Assembly: GCF_022952855.1 (NCBI RefSeq)
Contig: NZ_JALJDX010000195.1
Coordinates: 1 to 58,869 of the forward strand
DNA length: 58,869 nt
Origin: Pseudomonas sp. RGM2987
Lineage (GTDB): Bacteria; Pseudomonadota; Gammaproteobacteria; Pseudomonadales; Pseudomonadaceae
Direction of reading: 5' to 3'
A program made the translations under genes and the position numbers. Shown in pieces: positions 17,320 to 29,418 of the stretch. The notes below the pieces were generated by a model. It had not been told where the DNA came from. It ran no database searches and was given only the letters and a program-made list of their open reading frames with translations. Within the stretch, counting starts at the first letter, position 1. The number at the start of each line of letters is the position of its first letter.

Positions 17320-19425
17320 ATGGCTCGTACTACACCGATTAACCGCTACCGTAACATCGGTATCGTTGCTCACGTGGATGCTGGTAAAACCACCACCACC
17401 GAGCGCGTCCTTTTTTACACCGGCAAAAGTCACAAAATGGGCGAGGTGCATGACGGCGCCGCGACCACAGACTGGATGGTGCAGGAGCAGGAGCGTGGTA
17501 TTACCATTACTTCTGCTGCCATCACCGCCTTCTGGAAAGGTTCTGAGAAGCAGTACCCGCACGAGCATCGCTTTAACGTAATCGATACCCCGGGCCACGT
17601 AGACTTCACCATTGAAGTTGAGCGTTCCCTGCGCGTACTCGACGGCGCTGTCGTTGTGTTCTGTGGTACTTCGGGTGTTGAGCCTCAGTCGGAAACCGTA
17701 TGGCGTCAAGCCAACAAATACGGCGTTCCACGTCTTGTTTACGTAAACAAGATGGACCGTGCTGGTGCCAACTTCCTGCGCGTGATCGCTCAGATCAAGC
17801 AGCGCCTGGGTCACACTCCGGTGCCTATCCAGCTCGCTATCGGTTCGGAAGACAACTTCCAGGGCCAGATCGATCTGATCAACATGCAAGCGGTCTACTG
17901 GAATGACTCGGACAAGGGCATGGTCCCTGTTCGCAAGGACATTCCTGCCGAGCTGTTGGAAGAAGCCGAGCAATGGCGCAGCAACATGGTCGAGGCTGCT
18001 GCCGAAGCCAGTGAAGAGCTGATGAACAAGTACCTCGAGGGTGAAGAGCTCACCAACGAGGAAATCAAGGCCGCCCTGCGTCAGCGTACTATCGCTGGTG
18101 AGATCGTTCTTGCTGTTTGCGGCTCCTCCTTCAAGAACAAGGGTGTTCCCCTGGTTCTCGACGCCGTTATCGACTTCCTGCCTGCTCCAACCGACATTCC
18201 TGCTATCAAGGGTTCCAACCCGGATAACGAGGAAGAGGAAATGGAGCGTCACGCAAGTGACGACGAGCCGTTCGCGGCCTTGGCATTCAAGATCGCTACC
18301 GACCCATTCGTGGGTACCTTGACCTTTGTCCGCGTTTACTCGGGCGTGTTGGCCTCCGGCGACGGCGTGATCAACTCGGTAAAAGGCAAGAAAGAGCGCG
18401 TGGGTCGTATGGTGCAAATGCACGCAAACGCCCGTGAAGAGATCAAGGAAGTACGCGCTGGCGACATCGCGGCCCTGATCGGCATGAAGGACGTCACCAC
18501 TGGTGAAACCTTGTGCAACGCTGACAAGCCAATCATCCTGGTTCGCATGGACTTCCCGGAGCCGGTTATTTCGGTTGCCGTTGAGCCAAAGACCAAGGAT
18601 GACCAGGAAAAAATGGGTATCGCTCTGGGCAAACTCGCTCAGGAAGACCCGTCTTTCCGCGTCAAGACTGATGAAGAGACTGGTCAAACGATCATCTCCG
18701 GCATGGGCGAGCTGCACCTGGACATCCTGGTTGACCGGATGCGCCGTGAGTTCAACGTCGAAGCCAACATCGGCAAGCCTCAGGTTTCCTATCGTGAGCG
18801 CATCACGAAGAACTGTGAGATCGAAGGCAAGTTCGTTCGTCAGTCCGGCGGTCGTGGTCAGTTCGGCCACTGCTGGATTCGTTTTGCGCCTGCTGACGAA
18901 GGTCAGGAAGGTCTGCAATTCGTGAACGAAGTCGTAGGTGGTGTGGTTCCTAAGGAATACATCCCGGCGATCCAGAAGGGTATCGAAGAGCAGATGAAGA
19001 ACGGCGTTGTTGCCGGCTATCCGCTGATCGGCCTGAAGGCGACCGTGTTCGACGGTTCTTACCACGACGTCGACTCCAACGAGATGGCGTTCAAGGTGGC
19101 TGCTTCCATGGCGACCAAGCAACTGGCCCAGAAGGGTGGTGGTGAGTTGCTCGAGCCGATCATGGCGGTAGAAGTCGTTACGCCTGAAGACTACATGGGT
19201 GATGTCATGGGCGACCTTAACCGTCGTCGCGGCATGATTCTGGGTATGGAAGATACGGTTTCCGGCAAGGTCATTCGTGCCGAGGTTCCGTTGGGCGAGA
19301 TGTTCGGTTACGCAACCGACGTTCGTTCCATGTCTCAGGGTCGCGCAAGCTACTCCATGGAATTCAAAAAATACAATACAGCTCCGTCGCATATCGTCGA
19401 AACTGTTACTAAAAAGCAAGGCTGA
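17320..19425 (+). CDS. fusA: elongation factor G, str-operon copy
   Basis: The 701-residue translocase GTPase. G1 [11 protein letters not shown]3 DTPGHVDF and G4 NKMDR are present in the first 150 residues, followed by domains II-V. It is the canonical fusA by position between rpsG and tufA. Pseudomonads usually carry a second EF-G gene elsewhere. It lies 30 bases upstream of tufA. Confidence 0.98.
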   Translation: MARTTPINRYRNIGIVAHVDAGKTTTTERVLFYTGKSHKMGEVHDGAATTDWMVQEQERGITITSAAITAFWKGSEKQYPHEHRFNVIDTPGHVDFTIEVERSLRVLDGAVVVFCGTSGVEPQSETVWRQANKYGVPRLVYVNKMDRAGANFLRVIAQIKQRLGHTPVPIQLAIGSEDNFQGQIDLINMQAVYWNDSDKGMVPVRKDIPAELLEEAEQWRSNMVEAAAEASEELMNKYLEGEELTNEEIKAALRQRTIAGEIVLAVCGSSFKNKGVPLVLDAVIDFLPAPTDIPAIKGSNPDNEEEEMERHASDDEPFAALAFKIATDPFVGTLTFVRVYSGVLASGDGVINSVKGKKERVGRMVQMHANAREEIKEVRAGDIAALIGMKDVTTGETLCNADKPIILVRMDFPEPVISVAVEPKTKDDQEKMGIALGKLAQEDPSFRVKTDEETGQTIISGMGELHLDILVDRMRREFNVEANIGKPQVSYRERITKNCEIEGKFVRQSGGRGQFGHCWIRFAPADEGQEGLQFVNEVVGGVVPKEYIPAIQKGIEEQMKNGVVAGYPLIGLKATVFDGSYHDVDSNEMAFKVAASMATKQLAQKGGGELLEPIMAVEVVTPEDYMGDVMGDLNRRRGMILGMEDTVSGKVIRAEVPLGEMFGYATDVRSMSQGRASYSMEFKKYNTAPSHIVETVTKKQG

Positions 19426-19455
19426 TTCAGCCCTTTAAGCTAGGAGTTAATTGTC

Positions 19456-20649
<1,194 letters not shown>

Positions 20650-20678
20650 GTCTCTTTTAGAGTCAGCTTGATGAGTTG

Positions 20679-20707
20679 AAAAAGCCCCCGCTTAGCGGGG
20701 GCTTTTT
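20679..20707 (+). terminator. str operon terminator
   Basis: AAAGCCCCCGC pairs with GCGGGGGCTTT around TTA, with a run of As before and six Ts after. It is a strong, bidirectional-looking intrinsic terminator directly upstream of the S10 promoter. Confidence 0.94.
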
Positions 20708-20714
20708 TATTGGG

Positions 20715-20743
20715 TTGACACCTATCGGGGGCGTCTATAGAAT
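20715..20743 (+). promoter_or_regulatory. S10 operon promoter
   Basis: A perfect TTGACA (20715-20720), a 17-base spacer and TAGAAT (20738-20743) with a GC-rich discriminator (TGCGCCTCC). The predicted start near 20750 leaves a leader of only about 55 bases before rpsJ. Confidence 0.88.
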
Positions 20744-20805
20744 TGCGCCTCCTTTTAACGGGCGTATTGCGCCCGGTGGGAATAGCAGCCGGAGTCTGAA
20801 ATCCA

Positions 20806-21117
20806 ATGCAAAATCAGCAAATCCGTATCAGGTTGAAGGCTTTTGATCATCGCCTGATCGACCAATCCACCCAGGAAATCGTGGAAACCGCGAAACGTAC
20901 TGGTGCTCAAGTGCGTGGTCCAATTCCACTGCCTACCCGTAAAGAGCGGTTCACCGTTCTGGTCTCCCCGCACGTCAACAAAGACGCGCGTGACCAGTAC
21001 GAGATCCGTACTCATAAGCGCGTTCTGGACATCGTCCAGCCAACGGATAAAACCGTTGATGCACTTATGAAGCTTGATCTTGCGGCCGGTGTGGAAGTGC
21101 AGATCAGCCTCGGCTAA
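20806..21117 (+). CDS. rpsJ: 30S ribosomal protein S10 / NusE
   Basis: The 103-residue protein of the 30S head, also the NusE partner of NusG and NusB in antitermination. [18 protein letters not shown] at the N-terminus and the loop [13 protein letters not shown] are typical. First gene of the S10 operon; the gap to rplC is 80 bases. Confidence 0.98.
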
Positions 21118-21197
21118 GACTCGGTCTTAGTCGTGTAACGCTCTGAAATGGGCGGCCATAGCGGGTGAAAGCCCCGTACACTCATGAGGTTTACAAC

Positions 21198-21833
21198 ATG
21201 ACTATTGGTGTAGTCGGTCGTAAATGCGGTATGACCCGTATTTTCACCGAAGAAGGTGTCTCCATTCCGGTCACGGTCATTGAGATCGAGCCGAATCGCG
21301 TCACCCAGTTCAAAACTGAAGAGACCGATGGCTATCGTGCAGTGCAAGTCACTGTCGGCGAGCGTCGTGCTTCGCGTGTAACAGCTGCTCAAGCTGGCCA
21401 CTTCGCCAAGGCGAACGTTGCCGCTGGTCGTACCGTAATGGAATTCCGTCTTGAAGAAGGCGAGTACCAGGCCGGCGATCTGATCAACGCTGAAATCTTC
21501 GCCGCTGGTCAACTGGTTGATGTAACCGGTCAGTCCAAGGGTAAAGGCTTCCAGGGTACGATCAAGCGTTGGAACTTCCGCGGGCAAGATAACACCCACG
21601 GTAACTCCGTATCCCACCGCGTTCCAGGCTCTATCGGCCAGTGCCAGACTCCTGGTCGTGTATTCAAGGGCAAGAAAATGTCCGGTCATATGGGCGCCGA
21701 GCGCGTGACCGTGCAGTCCCTCGAAGTAGTGCGCGTGGACGCTGAACGCAATCTGTTGTTGGTCAAGGGCGCTGTTCCTGGCGCTACTGGCGGCAACTTG
21801 GTTGTACGTCCAGCAGCCAAGGCTCGCGGTTAA
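21198..21833 (+). CDS. rplC: 50S ribosomal protein L3
   Basis: The 211-residue early-assembly protein whose finger reaches the peptidyl-transferase centre. The start ATG at 21198 gives [15 protein letters not shown], the conserved N-terminus; an earlier in-frame ATG adds 11 unconserved residues. The [20 protein letters not shown] loop contains the glutamine that PrmB methylates in E. coli (inferred). Confidence 0.98.
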   Translation: MTIGVVGRKCGMTRIFTEEGVSIPVTVIEIEPNRVTQFKTEETDGYRAVQVTVGERRASRVTAAQAGHFAKANVAAGRTVMEFRLEEGEYQAGDLINAEIFAAGQLVDVTGQSKGKGFQGTIKRWNFRGQDNTHGNSVSHRVPGSIGQCQTPGRVFKGKKMSGHMGAERVTVQSLEVVRVDAERNLLLVKGAVPGATGGNLVVRPAAKARG

Positions 21834-21845
21834 GGGGAAGCTGAC

Positions 21846-22448
21846 ATGCAATTAAATGTAAATGACGCTCAAGCGATCGAAGTTTCCGAACTGACATTTG
21901 GCGGCGAATTCAACGAGACGCTGGTTCACCAAGCAGTCGTGGCCTACATGGCTGGCGGCCGTCAAGGTAGCAAGCAGCAAAAGACCCGTTCCGACGTTTC
22001 CGGTGGCGGCAAGCGCCCATGGCGTCAGAAAGGTACTGGCCGTGCTCGTGCCGGTACTATCCGTAGCCCAATCTGGCGTGGCGGCGGTACCACTTTCGCA
22101 GCTCGTCCTCAGGATCACTCCCAGAAGCTGAACAAGAAGATGTATCGCGCAGCAATGCGTTCCATCCTTGCTGAGCTGGTGCGTACTGATCGTCTGGTCG
22201 TGGTTCAGGACTTCGCTGTTGAAGCACCGAAAACCAAAGATCTGCTGAACAAGCTGAACGGCATGGGCCTGACTGACGTCCTGATCGTGTCTGACGCTGT
22301 TGATCAGAACCTGTACCTGGCTGCTCGCAACCTGCCTCACGTCGACGTACGTGATGTGCAAGGTTCCGATCCGGTCAGTCTGATCGCATACGACAAGGTG
22401 TTGATCACCGTGTCGGCCGTGAAGAAATTCGAGGAGCTGCTGGGATGA
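21846..22448 (+). CDS. rplD: 50S ribosomal protein L4
   Basis: The 200-residue protein with a long basic loop ([19 protein letters not shown]) lining the exit tunnel where macrolide-resistance changes map. In E. coli L4 represses its own operon through the long S10 leader, which is not visible here. It overlaps rplW by four bases. Confidence 0.98.
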
Positions 22449-22744
22449 ACCAGGAACGCGTATTTAAAGTTCTGCTTGGCCCGCACGTTTCCGAGAAGGC
22501 TACGGTTCTGGCAGACAAGAAAGGCCAGTTCGTTTTCAAGGTTGCTACCGACGCAACCAAGCTGGAAATCAAGAAGGCCGTCGAAAGCCTGTTCAGCGTG
22601 AAAGTAGAGCGCGTGACTACCCTGAACGTTCTGGGTAAAAGCAAGCGCACTGCTCGCGGTCTGGGCAAGCGTAATGACTGGAAGAAGGCAGTTATCTCCC
22701 TTCAGCCAGGCCAAGATCTCGATTTCAGCAGCAGTGCTGAGTAA
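22445..22744 (+). CDS. rplW: 50S ribosomal protein L23
   Basis: The 99-residue tunnel-exit protein docks trigger factor and SRP. The N-terminal [17 protein letters not shown] is conserved. Its ATG overlaps the rplD stop (ATGA), so translation is coupled; rplB follows after 14 bases. Confidence 0.98.
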
Positions 22745-22758
22745 GGAAGGGGTGCATC

Positions 22759-23583
22759 ATGGCAATCGTTAAATGCAAACCGACTTCCCCTGGCCGCCGT
22801 TTTGTGGTCAAGGTGGTCAACCAGGAGCTGCATAAAGGCGCTCCTCACGCACCGCTGCTCGAGAAAAAATCGAAGTCTGGTGGTCGTAACAACAATGGCC
22901 GTATCACTACACGTCACGTGGGTGGTGGTCATAAGCAGCATTACCGTCTGGTCGACTTCCGTCGCAACGACAAGGATGGCATCGCTGCCACCGTCGAGCG
23001 TATCGAATACGATCCAAACCGTACTGCTCACATCGCTCTGCTGCTGTACGCAGATGGCGAGCGTCGCTACATCATCGCCCCTAAAGGCGTGAGCGCTGGC
23101 GACCAGCTTATCGCAGGTGCCCTGGCACCGATCAAGCCGGGCAACGCTCTGCAACTGCGCAACATTCCAGTTGGTAGCACCGTACACGGCATCGAATTGA
23201 AGCCAGGTAAAGGCGCGCAAATCGCTCGTTCCGCTGGTGCTTCGGCTCAGCTGATCGCTCGTGAAGGTGTCTACGTGACCCTGCGTCTGCGTTCTGGTGA
23301 GATGCGTAAAGTCCTGGCTGAATGCCGTGCGACCCTGGGCGAAGTCTCGAACTCCGAGCACAGCCTGCGTTCGCTGGGTAAAGCTGGTGCCAAGCGCTGG
23401 CGTGGCGTTCGCCCAACCGTTCGTGGTGTTGCCATGAACCCGGTTGACCACCCACATGGTGGTGGTGAAGGTCGTACCTCTGGTGGTCGTCATCCGGTAT
23501 CGCCATGGGGCTTCCCGACTAAGGGCGCGAAGACTCGTGGTAATAAGCGTACCGACAAAATGATCGTCCGTCGTCGCAAGTAA
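22759..23583 (+). CDS. rplB: 50S ribosomal protein L2
   Basis: The 274-residue protein near the peptidyl-transferase centre. The invariant segment [16 protein letters not shown], with the essential histidine, lies near residue 225. It is the usual length and is followed by rpsS after 16 bases. Confidence 0.98.
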   Translation: MAIVKCKPTSPGRRFVVKVVNQELHKGAPHAPLLEKKSKSGGRNNNGRITTRHVGGGHKQHYRLVDFRRNDKDGIAATVERIEYDPNRTAHIALLLYADGERRYIIAPKGVSAGDQLIAGALAPIKPGNALQLRNIPVGSTVHGIELKPGKGAQIARSAGASAQLIAREGVYVTLRLRSGEMRKVLAECRATLGEVSNSEHSLRSLGKAGAKRWRGVRPTVRGVAMNPVDHPHGGGEGRTSGGRHPVSPWGFPTKGAKTRGNKRTDKMIVRRRK

Positions 23584-23599
23584 ATAGAGGGATACGACA

Positions 23600-23875
23600 G
23601 TGCCACGTTCTCTGAAAAAAGGTCCTTTTATTGATCTTCACCTACTGAAGAAGATCGAAGTGGCGGCGGAAAAGAACGATCGCAAACCAGTTAAGACCTG
23701 GTCGCGTCGTTCGATGATCCTGCCACAAATGGTCGGTCTGACCATCGCTGTACACAACGGTCGCCAGCACGTCCCAGTTCTCGTGAACGAAGACATGGTC
23801 GGCCACAAACTGGGCGAGTTCGCCGGTACCCGCACATACCGTGGGCACGTGGCTGACAAGAAAGCCAAGCGTTAA
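23600..23875 (+). CDS. rpsS: 30S ribosomal protein S19
   Basis: The 91-residue head protein, starting [15 protein letters not shown]. The start codon is GTG at 23600. The basic C-terminus (HVADKKAKR) reaches toward the A-site tRNA. Confidence 0.98.
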
Positions 23876-23886
23876 GGGGTAAGGAA

Positions 23887-24219
23887 ATGGAAGTAGCCGC
23901 TAAGTTGTCGGGCGCTCGAATCTCCGCCCAGAAAGCCCGCTTGGTCGCCGACCAGATCCGCGGGAAGAAGGTGGGCGAAGCGCTCAACCTGTTGGCTTTC
24001 AGCAGTAAGAAAGCCGCCGAGATCATGAAAAAAGTGCTGGAGTCGGCCGTAGCCAACGCCGAGCATAACGAAGGCGCAGACGTTGATGACCTGAAGGTCA
24101 GCACCGTTTTCGTCAACGAAGGGCGTTCGCTGAAGCGCATCATGCCACGTGCCAAAGGCCGTGCTGATCGCATCGTCAAGCGGTCTTGCCATATCACTGT
24201 CAAGGTTGCTGACAAGTAA
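23887..24219 (+). CDS. rplV: 50S ribosomal protein L22
   Basis: The 110-residue protein with a beta-hairpin that forms the tunnel constriction with L4. The hairpin sequence [19 protein letters not shown], the macrolide-resistance region, is wild type in appearance. rpsC follows after 13 bases. Confidence 0.98.
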
Positions 24220-24232
24220 CGGAGTCGAAGAG

Positions 24233-24919
24233 ATGGGTCAGAAAGTACATCCCATTGGCATTCGCCTGGGAATCGTCAAGGAGCACACCTCCGTCTGGTA
24301 CGCAGACGGTCGGACTTATGCGGACTACTTGTTCGCTGATCTGAAGGTGCGTGAGTATCTCCAAGACAAACTAAAAAGCGCGTCCGTAAGCCGTATCGAT
24401 ATCCATCGTCCGGCTCAGACTGCACGCATCACCATCCACACCGCTCGTCCAGGTATCGTTATCGGGAAGAAGGGTGAAGATGTTGAGAAGCTGCGTCAGG
24501 ACCTGACCAAGCAAATGGGTGTGCCTGTGCACATCAATATCGAAGAGATCCGCAAGCCGGAGCTCGACGGTATGCTGGTTGCGCAGAGCGTAGCTCAGCA
24601 GCTGGAGCGTCGCGTAATGTTCCGTCGCGCTATGAAGCGCGCTGTACAGAACGCCATGCGCATTGGTGCCAAAGGCATCAAAATCCAAGTGAGCGGTCGT
24701 CTCGGCGGTGCTGAAATCGCACGTACTGAATGGTATCGCGAAGGTCGTGTGCCACTGCACACCCTGCGTGCCGACATCGACTATGCCAACTACGAAGCTC
24801 ACACCACCTACGGTGTGATCGGTGTAAAGGTTTGGATCTTCAAAGGCGAAGTAATTGGTGGTCGCCAAGAAGAACTGAAACCACAAGCACCAGCGCCTCG
24901 TAAAAAAGCTGCTAAGTAA
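24233..24919 (+). CDS. rpsC: 30S ribosomal protein S3
   Basis: The 228-residue mRNA-entry protein with helicase activity. A KH domain is marked by [13 protein letters not shown]. The start ATG at 24233 gives [13 protein letters not shown], the conserved N-terminus; an upstream in-frame start inside rplV is rejected. A short Lys-Pro-Ala rich tail ends it. Confidence 0.98.
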
Positions 24920-24931
24920 GGGGTACGCCAA

Positions 24932-25345
24932 ATGTTGCAACCAAAGCGTACGAAGTTCCGCAAGCAGATGACCGGTCACAACCGTGGCCTGGCATTGCGC
25001 GGTAGCAAAGTCAGCTTCGGCGAGTTCGCGCTGAAGTCTGTTGCTCGTGGTCGTCTCACCGCTCGTCAGATCGAGTCAGCGCGTCGTGCTCTGACCCGTC
25101 ACGTAAAACGTGGCGGCAAGATCTGGATCCGTGTATTCCCGGACAAGCCTGTCACCAAGAAGCCACTCGAAGTTCGGATGGGTAAAGGTAAGGGTAACGT
25201 GGAGTACTGGGTTGCCCAGATTCAGCCAGGCAAAGTCCTGTATGAAATCGAGGGTGTTTCTGAAGAGCTGGCGCGTGAGGCTTTCGCCCTGGCTGCTGCA
25301 AAGCTGCCGCTCGCCACCTCCTTTGTTAAACGGACGGTGATGTGA
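24932..25345 (+). CDS. rplP: 50S ribosomal protein L16
   Basis: The 137-residue protein near the A site helps position aminoacyl-tRNA. The [19 protein letters not shown]-terminus is diagnostic. Its TGA stop overlaps the rpmC ATG by one base (TGATG). Confidence 0.98.
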
Positions 25346-25536
25346 TGAAAGCGAATGAACTTCGTGAAAAATCAGCACAGCAGCTGAACGAGCAACTGCT
25401 CGGCCTGCTGCGCGACCAGTTCAATCTGCGTATGCAGAAGGCAACTGGCCAGTTGGGGCAGTCTCATCTGCTCTCGCAAGTTAAGCGTGACATCGCTCGC
25501 GTGAAAACTGTGCTCAACCAGCAGGCAGGTAAGTAA
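25345..25536 (+). CDS. rpmC: 50S ribosomal protein L29
   Basis: The 63-residue helical protein near the tunnel exit. I chose the ATG at 25345 that overlaps the rplP stop; a GTG one codon earlier is possible. The sequence [18 protein letters not shown] is typical. rpsQ begins two bases after its stop. Confidence 0.97.
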
Positions 25537-25538
25537 TC

Positions 25539-25805
25539 ATGGCTGAAGCCGAAAAAACTGTCCGTACGCTGACTGGCCGTGTTGTCAGCGACAAGATGGA
25601 CAAAACCATCACCGTTCTGATCGAGCGTCGCGTCAAGCACCCGATCTACGGTAAATACGTTAAGCGTTCGACTAAGCTGCACGCGCACGACGAAACCAAT
25701 CAGTGCCATATCGGCGACAAAGTCACTATTCGTGAAACTCGTCCGATGGCCAAGACCAAGTCTTGGGCGCTGGTTGATGTTCTCGAACGCGCTGTGGAAG
25801 TCTAA
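25539..25805 (+). CDS. rpsQ: 30S ribosomal protein S17
   Basis: The 88-residue primary 16S-binding protein with an OB fold. [16 protein letters not shown] near the N-terminus is conserved. By E. coli convention it is the last gene of the S10 operon, but only 23 bases separate it from rplN and I see no terminator, so S10 and spc appear to be read together. Confidence 0.98.
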   Translation: MAEAEKTVRTLTGRVVSDKMDKTITVLIERRVKHPIYGKYVKRSTKLHAHDETNQCHIGDKVTIRETRPMAKTKSWALVDVLERAVEV

Positions 25806-25828
25806 GGGCTAGGGGTCGGAGAAATTAT

Positions 25829-26197
25829 ATGATTCAGACTCAATCCATGCTCGATGTGGCCGATAACAGCGGCGCTCGCCGCGTTATGTGCATCAAGGTG
25901 CTGGGTGGCTCCCATCGTCGTTACGCTGGTATCGGTGACATCATCAAAGTTACCGTCAAGGAAGCAATTCCTCGCGGTAAGGTGAAAAAAGGCCAAGTGA
26001 TGACTGCTGTTGTAGTCCGCACTCGCCATGGCGTTCGTCGTGCTGACGGCTCCATTATCCGCTTTGATGGCAACGCTGCTGTTCTGTTGAACAACAAGCA
26101 AGAGCCGATCGGCACCCGTATCTTTGGGCCAGTGACCCGTGAACTTCGTACTGAGAAGTTCATGAAGATCGTCTCGCTCGCCCCAGAAGTGCTGTAA
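25829..26197 (+). CDS. rplN: 50S ribosomal protein L14
   Basis: The 122-residue intersubunit-bridge protein, also the RsfS silencing-factor target. [20 protein letters not shown] is the standard N-terminus. No separate spc promoter is visible in the 23-base gap before it. Confidence 0.98.
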   Translation: MIQTQSMLDVADNSGARRVMCIKVLGGSHRRYAGIGDIIKVTVKEAIPRGKVKKGQVMTAVVVRTRHGVRRADGSIIRFDGNAAVLLNNKQEPIGTRIFGPVTRELRTEKFMKIVSLAPEVL

Positions 26198-26208
26198 GGA
26201 GATCCGAC

Positions 26209-26523
26209 ATGCAAAAGATTCGTCGTGACGACGAGATCATCGTGATCGCCGGCAAAGACAAAGGTAAGCGCGGTAAGGTGCTGAAGGTTCTTGCTGACAA
26301 CCGTCTGGTTGTGGGTGGTCTGAACCTGGTCAAGCGTCATACCAAGCCTAACCCGATGTCGGGCGTACAGGGCGGTATCGTCGAGAAAGAAGCGCCACTG
26401 CACGCTTCCAACGTCGCCATCTTCAATGGCGAAACCAACAAGGCTGACCGCGTTGGTTTCAAAGTAGAAGACGGTAAGAAAATTCGTGTCTTCAAGTCGA
26501 CCCAAAAAGCGGTTGATGCTTGA
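26209..26523 (+). CDS. rplX: 50S ribosomal protein L24
   Basis: The 104-residue assembly initiator, with a KOW motif ([20 protein letters not shown]). It lies 11 bases after rplN and 20 before rplE. Confidence 0.98.
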   Translation: MQKIRRDDEIIVIAGKDKGKRGKVLKVLADNRLVVGGLNLVKRHTKPNPMSGVQGGIVEKEAPLHASNVAIFNGETNKADRVGFKVEDGKKIRVFKSTQKAVDA

Positions 26524-26543
26524 ACACTGCTAGGTAGAAGACC

Positions 26544-27083
26544 ATGGCACGACTAAAAGAGATTTACCGGAAGGAAATCGCACCGAAACTTAAGGAAGAA
26601 CTTAAGCTTTCGAACGTGATGGAAGTTCCGCGCGTTACCAAAATCACCCTGAACATGGGTCTGGGCGAAGCGATCGGCGACAAAAAAGTCATCGAGCACG
26701 CTGTTGCCGACCTGGAAAAGATCACCGGTCAGAAAGTCGTTGTGACTTACGCTCGGAAATCCATCGCTGGCTTTAAAGTCCGTGAAGGTTGGCCGATCGG
26801 CGTCAAAGTGACCCTGCGCCGCGAGCGTATGTACGAGTTCCTGGATCGTCTGCTGTCGATCTCCCTGCCTCGGGTTCGCGACTTCCGCGGCCTGAATGCC
26901 AAGTCCTTCGATGGTCGTGGCAACTACAGCATGGGCGTAAAAGAGCAGATCATCTTCCCGGAAATCGATTACGACAAGATCGACGCTCTCCGCGGTCTGG
27001 ACATTACCCTGACCACCACTGCTCGGACGGATGAAGAAGGTCGCGCACTGCTGCGTGCTTTCAAATTCCCGTTCCGCAACTGA
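26544..27083 (+). CDS. rplE: 50S ribosomal protein L5
   Basis: The 179-residue 5S-rRNA-binding protein of the central protuberance. [16 protein letters not shown] and [15 protein letters not shown] are conserved. In E. coli S8 represses spc at the rplX-rplE junction; the 20-base gap here is too short to judge. Confidence 0.98.
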   Translation: MARLKEIYRKEIAPKLKEELKLSNVMEVPRVTKITLNMGLGEAIGDKKVIEHAVADLEKITGQKVVVTYARKSIAGFKVREGWPIGVKVTLRRERMYEFLDRLLSISLPRVRDFRGLNAKSFDGRGNYSMGVKEQIIFPEIDYDKIDALRGLDITLTTTARTDEEGRALLRAFKFPFRN

Positions 27084-27096
27084 TTGGAGTAGGAAA

Positions 27097-27402
27097 ATGG
27101 CCAAGAAGAGCATGAAGAACCGTGAGCTGAAGCGTCAGCTCACCGTTGCCAAGTACGCCACCAAGCGTGCAGCGCTGAAAGCTATCATCGTTGATCTGAA
27201 CGCAAGTCCAGAAGCGCGTTGGGAAGCTACCGTAGCCCTGCAGAAGCAGCCACGTGACGCAAGCGCCTCGCGCATGCGTAACCGCTGCCGCCTGACTGGT
27301 CGTCCGCACGGCGTGTACCGCAAGTTCGGCCTCGGCCGTAACATGCTGCGTCAAGCTGCAATGCGTGGTGACGTTCCAGGTCTGGTCAAAGCCAGCTGGT
27401 AA
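27097..27402 (+). CDS. rpsN: 30S ribosomal protein S14 (zinc-independent type)
   Basis: The 101-residue long form of S14. Only one cysteine is present ([12 protein letters not shown]), so it lacks the CXXC zinc site of the short form. The start ATG at 27097 follows GGAGTAGG; an upstream in-frame start lies inside rplE and is rejected. An unusually wide 210-base gap follows. Confidence 0.98.
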   Translation: MAKKSMKNRELKRQLTVAKYATKRAALKAIIVDLNASPEARWEATVALQKQPRDASASRMRNRCRLTGRPHGVYRKFGLGRNMLRQAAMRGDVPGLVKASW

Positions 27403-27459
27403 GCACTGTCGAAGTCTCGGCGTTCGGGATCCCAGGATCCTGACCGCCGGTGGCCTAGA

Positions 27460-27495
27460 AAATGAATCAAGCTCCTCACGGGGCTTGATTCATTT
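27460..27495 (+). terminator. 16-bp hairpin in the rpsN-rpsH gap, possible attenuator
   Basis: Bases 27460-27475 pair with 27480-27495 around a TCAC loop: 13 perfect outer pairs, then one G-T and two G-C pairs. The core is GC-rich (AAGCTCC/GGGGCTT), the left arm A-rich and the right arm T-rich, as in a bidirectional intrinsic terminator. It sits within the spc cluster. The right arm contains the -35 box of a promoter. Confidence 0.65.
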
Positions 27496-27513
27496 CTGGG
27501 GTGTGTCTAGAAT
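27485..27513 (+). promoter_or_regulatory. internal spc promoter upstream of rpsH
   Basis: TTGATT (27485-27490), a 17-base spacer and TAGAAT (27508-27513), followed by ACCCGGCTCGCC. The -10 and discriminator closely resemble those of the tRNA-tufB promoter (TAGAATGCCGGCTCGC). It would start near 27520, about 90 bases before rpsH. Confidence 0.75.
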
Positions 27514-27612
27514 ACCCGGCTCGCCTGAGCCCGTGTTTTTCACGCCCGGAATTTCTCGGCGACACGTACTAGCCGAAAGGCTAATTTTTTGTGTATTAGG
27601 AGCGTCTAGCCC

Positions 27613-28005
27613 ATGAGTATGCAGGACCCGTTAGCGGACATGCTAACTCGTATCCGTAATGCCCAGATGGCTGAAAAGTCCGTCGTAAGCATGCCATCTT
27701 CTACTTTGAAGGTAGCTGTTGCCAAAGTCCTGAAGGACGAAGGTTACATTGCGGGTTATCAGATCAGCAGCGAAATCAAGCCTCTGCTGTCCATCGAGCT
27801 GAAGTACTTCGAAGGCCGTCCGGTCATCGAGGAAGTGAAGCGCGTTAGCCGTCCAGGCCTGCGTCAGTACAAGTCCGTCGATGATCTGCCAAAAGTTCGT
27901 GGCGGTCTCGGTGTGTCTATCGTCTCCACCAATAAAGGTGTGATGACGGATCGTGCTGCGCGCGCTGCCGGTGTCGGCGGCGAAGTGCTTTGCACTGTGT
28001 TCTAA
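27613..28005 (+). CDS. rpsH: 30S ribosomal protein S8
   Basis: The 130-residue 16S-binding protein, [17 protein letters not shown] at the N-terminus. In E. coli it is the translational repressor of spc. Here it is the first gene after the largest gap of the S10-spc cluster and may be made partly from its own promoter. Confidence 0.98.
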   Translation: MSMQDPLADMLTRIRNAQMAEKSVVSMPSSTLKVAVAKVLKDEGYIAGYQISSEIKPLLSIELKYFEGRPVIEEVKRVSRPGLRQYKSVDDLPKVRGGLGVSIVSTNKGVMTDRAARAAGVGGEVLCTVF

Positions 28006-28017
28006 GGGGGGATAAGC

Positions 28018-28551
28018 ATGTCACGCGTCGCTAAGAACCCCGTTAAGCTGCCAGCCGGTGTCGAAGTCAAATTCGCAGGCCAACAGCTTTCGGTGAAGGG
28101 TGCCAAGGGCACTCTGCAACTGAACATCCATTCGTCCGTTGAGATCGTTGAAGAAGCCGGTGAGCTGCGTTTCGCTGCTCGCAATGGCGATCAACAGACT
28201 CGCGCAATGGCTGGTACCACTCGTGCGTTGGTAAACAACATGGTCCAAGGCGTAAGCCAAGGCTTCGAGCGCAAGCTCCAGCTGGTCGGTGTTGGTTACA
28301 AGGCGCAAGCAAAAGGCACAGTGCTGAACCTGGCTCTTGGCTTCTCGCATCCAGTGGATTACGAACTGCCGGAAGGCATCACCGCTGAGACTCCTAGCCA
28401 GACCGATATCCTGATCAAGGGCATCGACAAGCAGCTGGTAGGTCAAGTGGCCGCCGAGATCCGCGACTTCCGTCCACCAGAGCCGTACAAAGGCAAAGGT
28501 GTGCGCTACGCGGACGAAGTCGTCCGTCGTAAAGAAGCCAAGAAGAAGTAG
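28018..28551 (+). CDS. rplF: 50S ribosomal protein L6
   Basis: The 177-residue protein with two repeated alpha-beta domains near the sarcin-ricin loop. [16 protein letters not shown] and the C-terminal [16 protein letters not shown] are conserved. It starts 12 bases after rpsH. Confidence 0.98.
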   Translation: MSRVAKNPVKLPAGVEVKFAGQQLSVKGAKGTLQLNIHSSVEIVEEAGELRFAARNGDQQTRAMAGTTRALVNNMVQGVSQGFERKLQLVGVGYKAQAKGTVLNLALGFSHPVDYELPEGITAETPSQTDILIKGIDKQLVGQVAAEIRDFRPPEPYKGKGVRYADEVVRRKEAKKK

Positions 28552-28561
28552 GGCATAGCAA

Positions 28562-28912
28562 ATGACCGACAAAAAAGTTACTCGACTGCGTCGCGCTCGC
28601 AAAGCACGCCTGAAAATGCACGAACTCGAAGTCGTGCGTCTCTGCGTGTTCCGCTCGTCGCAGCACATCTACGCCCAGGTCATTTCGGCCGACGGCAACA
28701 AAGTCCTGGCAAGTGCCTCGACTTTGGATAAAGAACTGCGTGATGGCGCCACTGGCAACATCGACGCGGCCACTAAGGTTGGCCAGCTGGTCGCTACGCG
28801 TGCTAAAGCCGCTGGCGTCTCGCAGGTGGCTTTCGACCGCTCTGGCTTCAAGTATCACGGCCGCGTCAAGGCGCTGGCTGATGCTGCTCGTGAAGCTGGG
28901 CTGGAGTTCTAA
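28562..28912 (+). CDS. rplR: 50S ribosomal protein L18
   Basis: The 116-residue 5S-rRNA-binding protein. The C-terminal [20 protein letters not shown] is the family signature. rpsE begins three bases after its stop. Confidence 0.98.
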   Translation: MTDKKVTRLRRARKARLKMHELEVVRLCVFRSSQHIYAQVISADGNKVLASASTLDKELRDGATGNIDAATKVGQLVATRAKAAGVSQVAFDRSGFKYHGRVKALADAAREAGLEF

Positions 28913-28915
28913 GTT

Positions 28916-29416
28916 ATGTCAAATAACGACCAAAAGCGCGACGAAGGCTACATCGAGAAGCTGGTTCAAGTTAACCGCGTAGCCAAAACCGTCAAAGGCG
29001 GCCGTATCTTCACTTTCACCGCGTTGACCGTGGTGGGTGATGGTAAGGGCCGTGTTGGCTTCGGCCGTGGCAAGTCGCGTGAAGTGCCTGCTGCGATCCA
29101 GAAGGCAATGGAAGCTGCTCGCCGCAACATGATCCAGGTTGATCTGAACGGCACCACCCTGCAGTACGCAATGAAGTCTGCCCATGGCGCTTCGAAGGTG
29201 TACATGCAGCCTGCTTCTGAAGGTACCGGTATCATCGCTGGCGGCGCTATGCGTGCTGTCCTCGAAGTTGCTGGCGTTCAGAACGTTCTGGCCAAGTGCT
29301 ATGGCTCGACTAATCCGGTAAACGTGGTTCACGCCACTTTCAAGGGTTTGAAAGCAATGCAGTCTCCTGAATCCATTGCCGCCAAGCGTGGCAAAAGCGT
29401 CAAGGAGATCTTCTGA
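28916..29416 (+). CDS. rpsE: 30S ribosomal protein S5
   Basis: The 166-residue fidelity protein. [20 protein letters not shown] is the loop where spectinomycin-resistance changes occur, and it appears wild type. It lies two bases upstream of rpmD. Confidence 0.98.
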   Translation: MSNNDQKRDEGYIEKLVQVNRVAKTVKGGRIFTFTALTVVGDGKGRVGFGRGKSREVPAAIQKAMEAARRNMIQVDLNGTTLQYAMKSAHGASKVYMQPASEGTGIIAGGAMRAVLEVAGVQNVLAKCYGSTNPVNVVHATFKGLKAMQSPESIAAKRGKSVKEIF

Positions 29417-29418
29417 TC

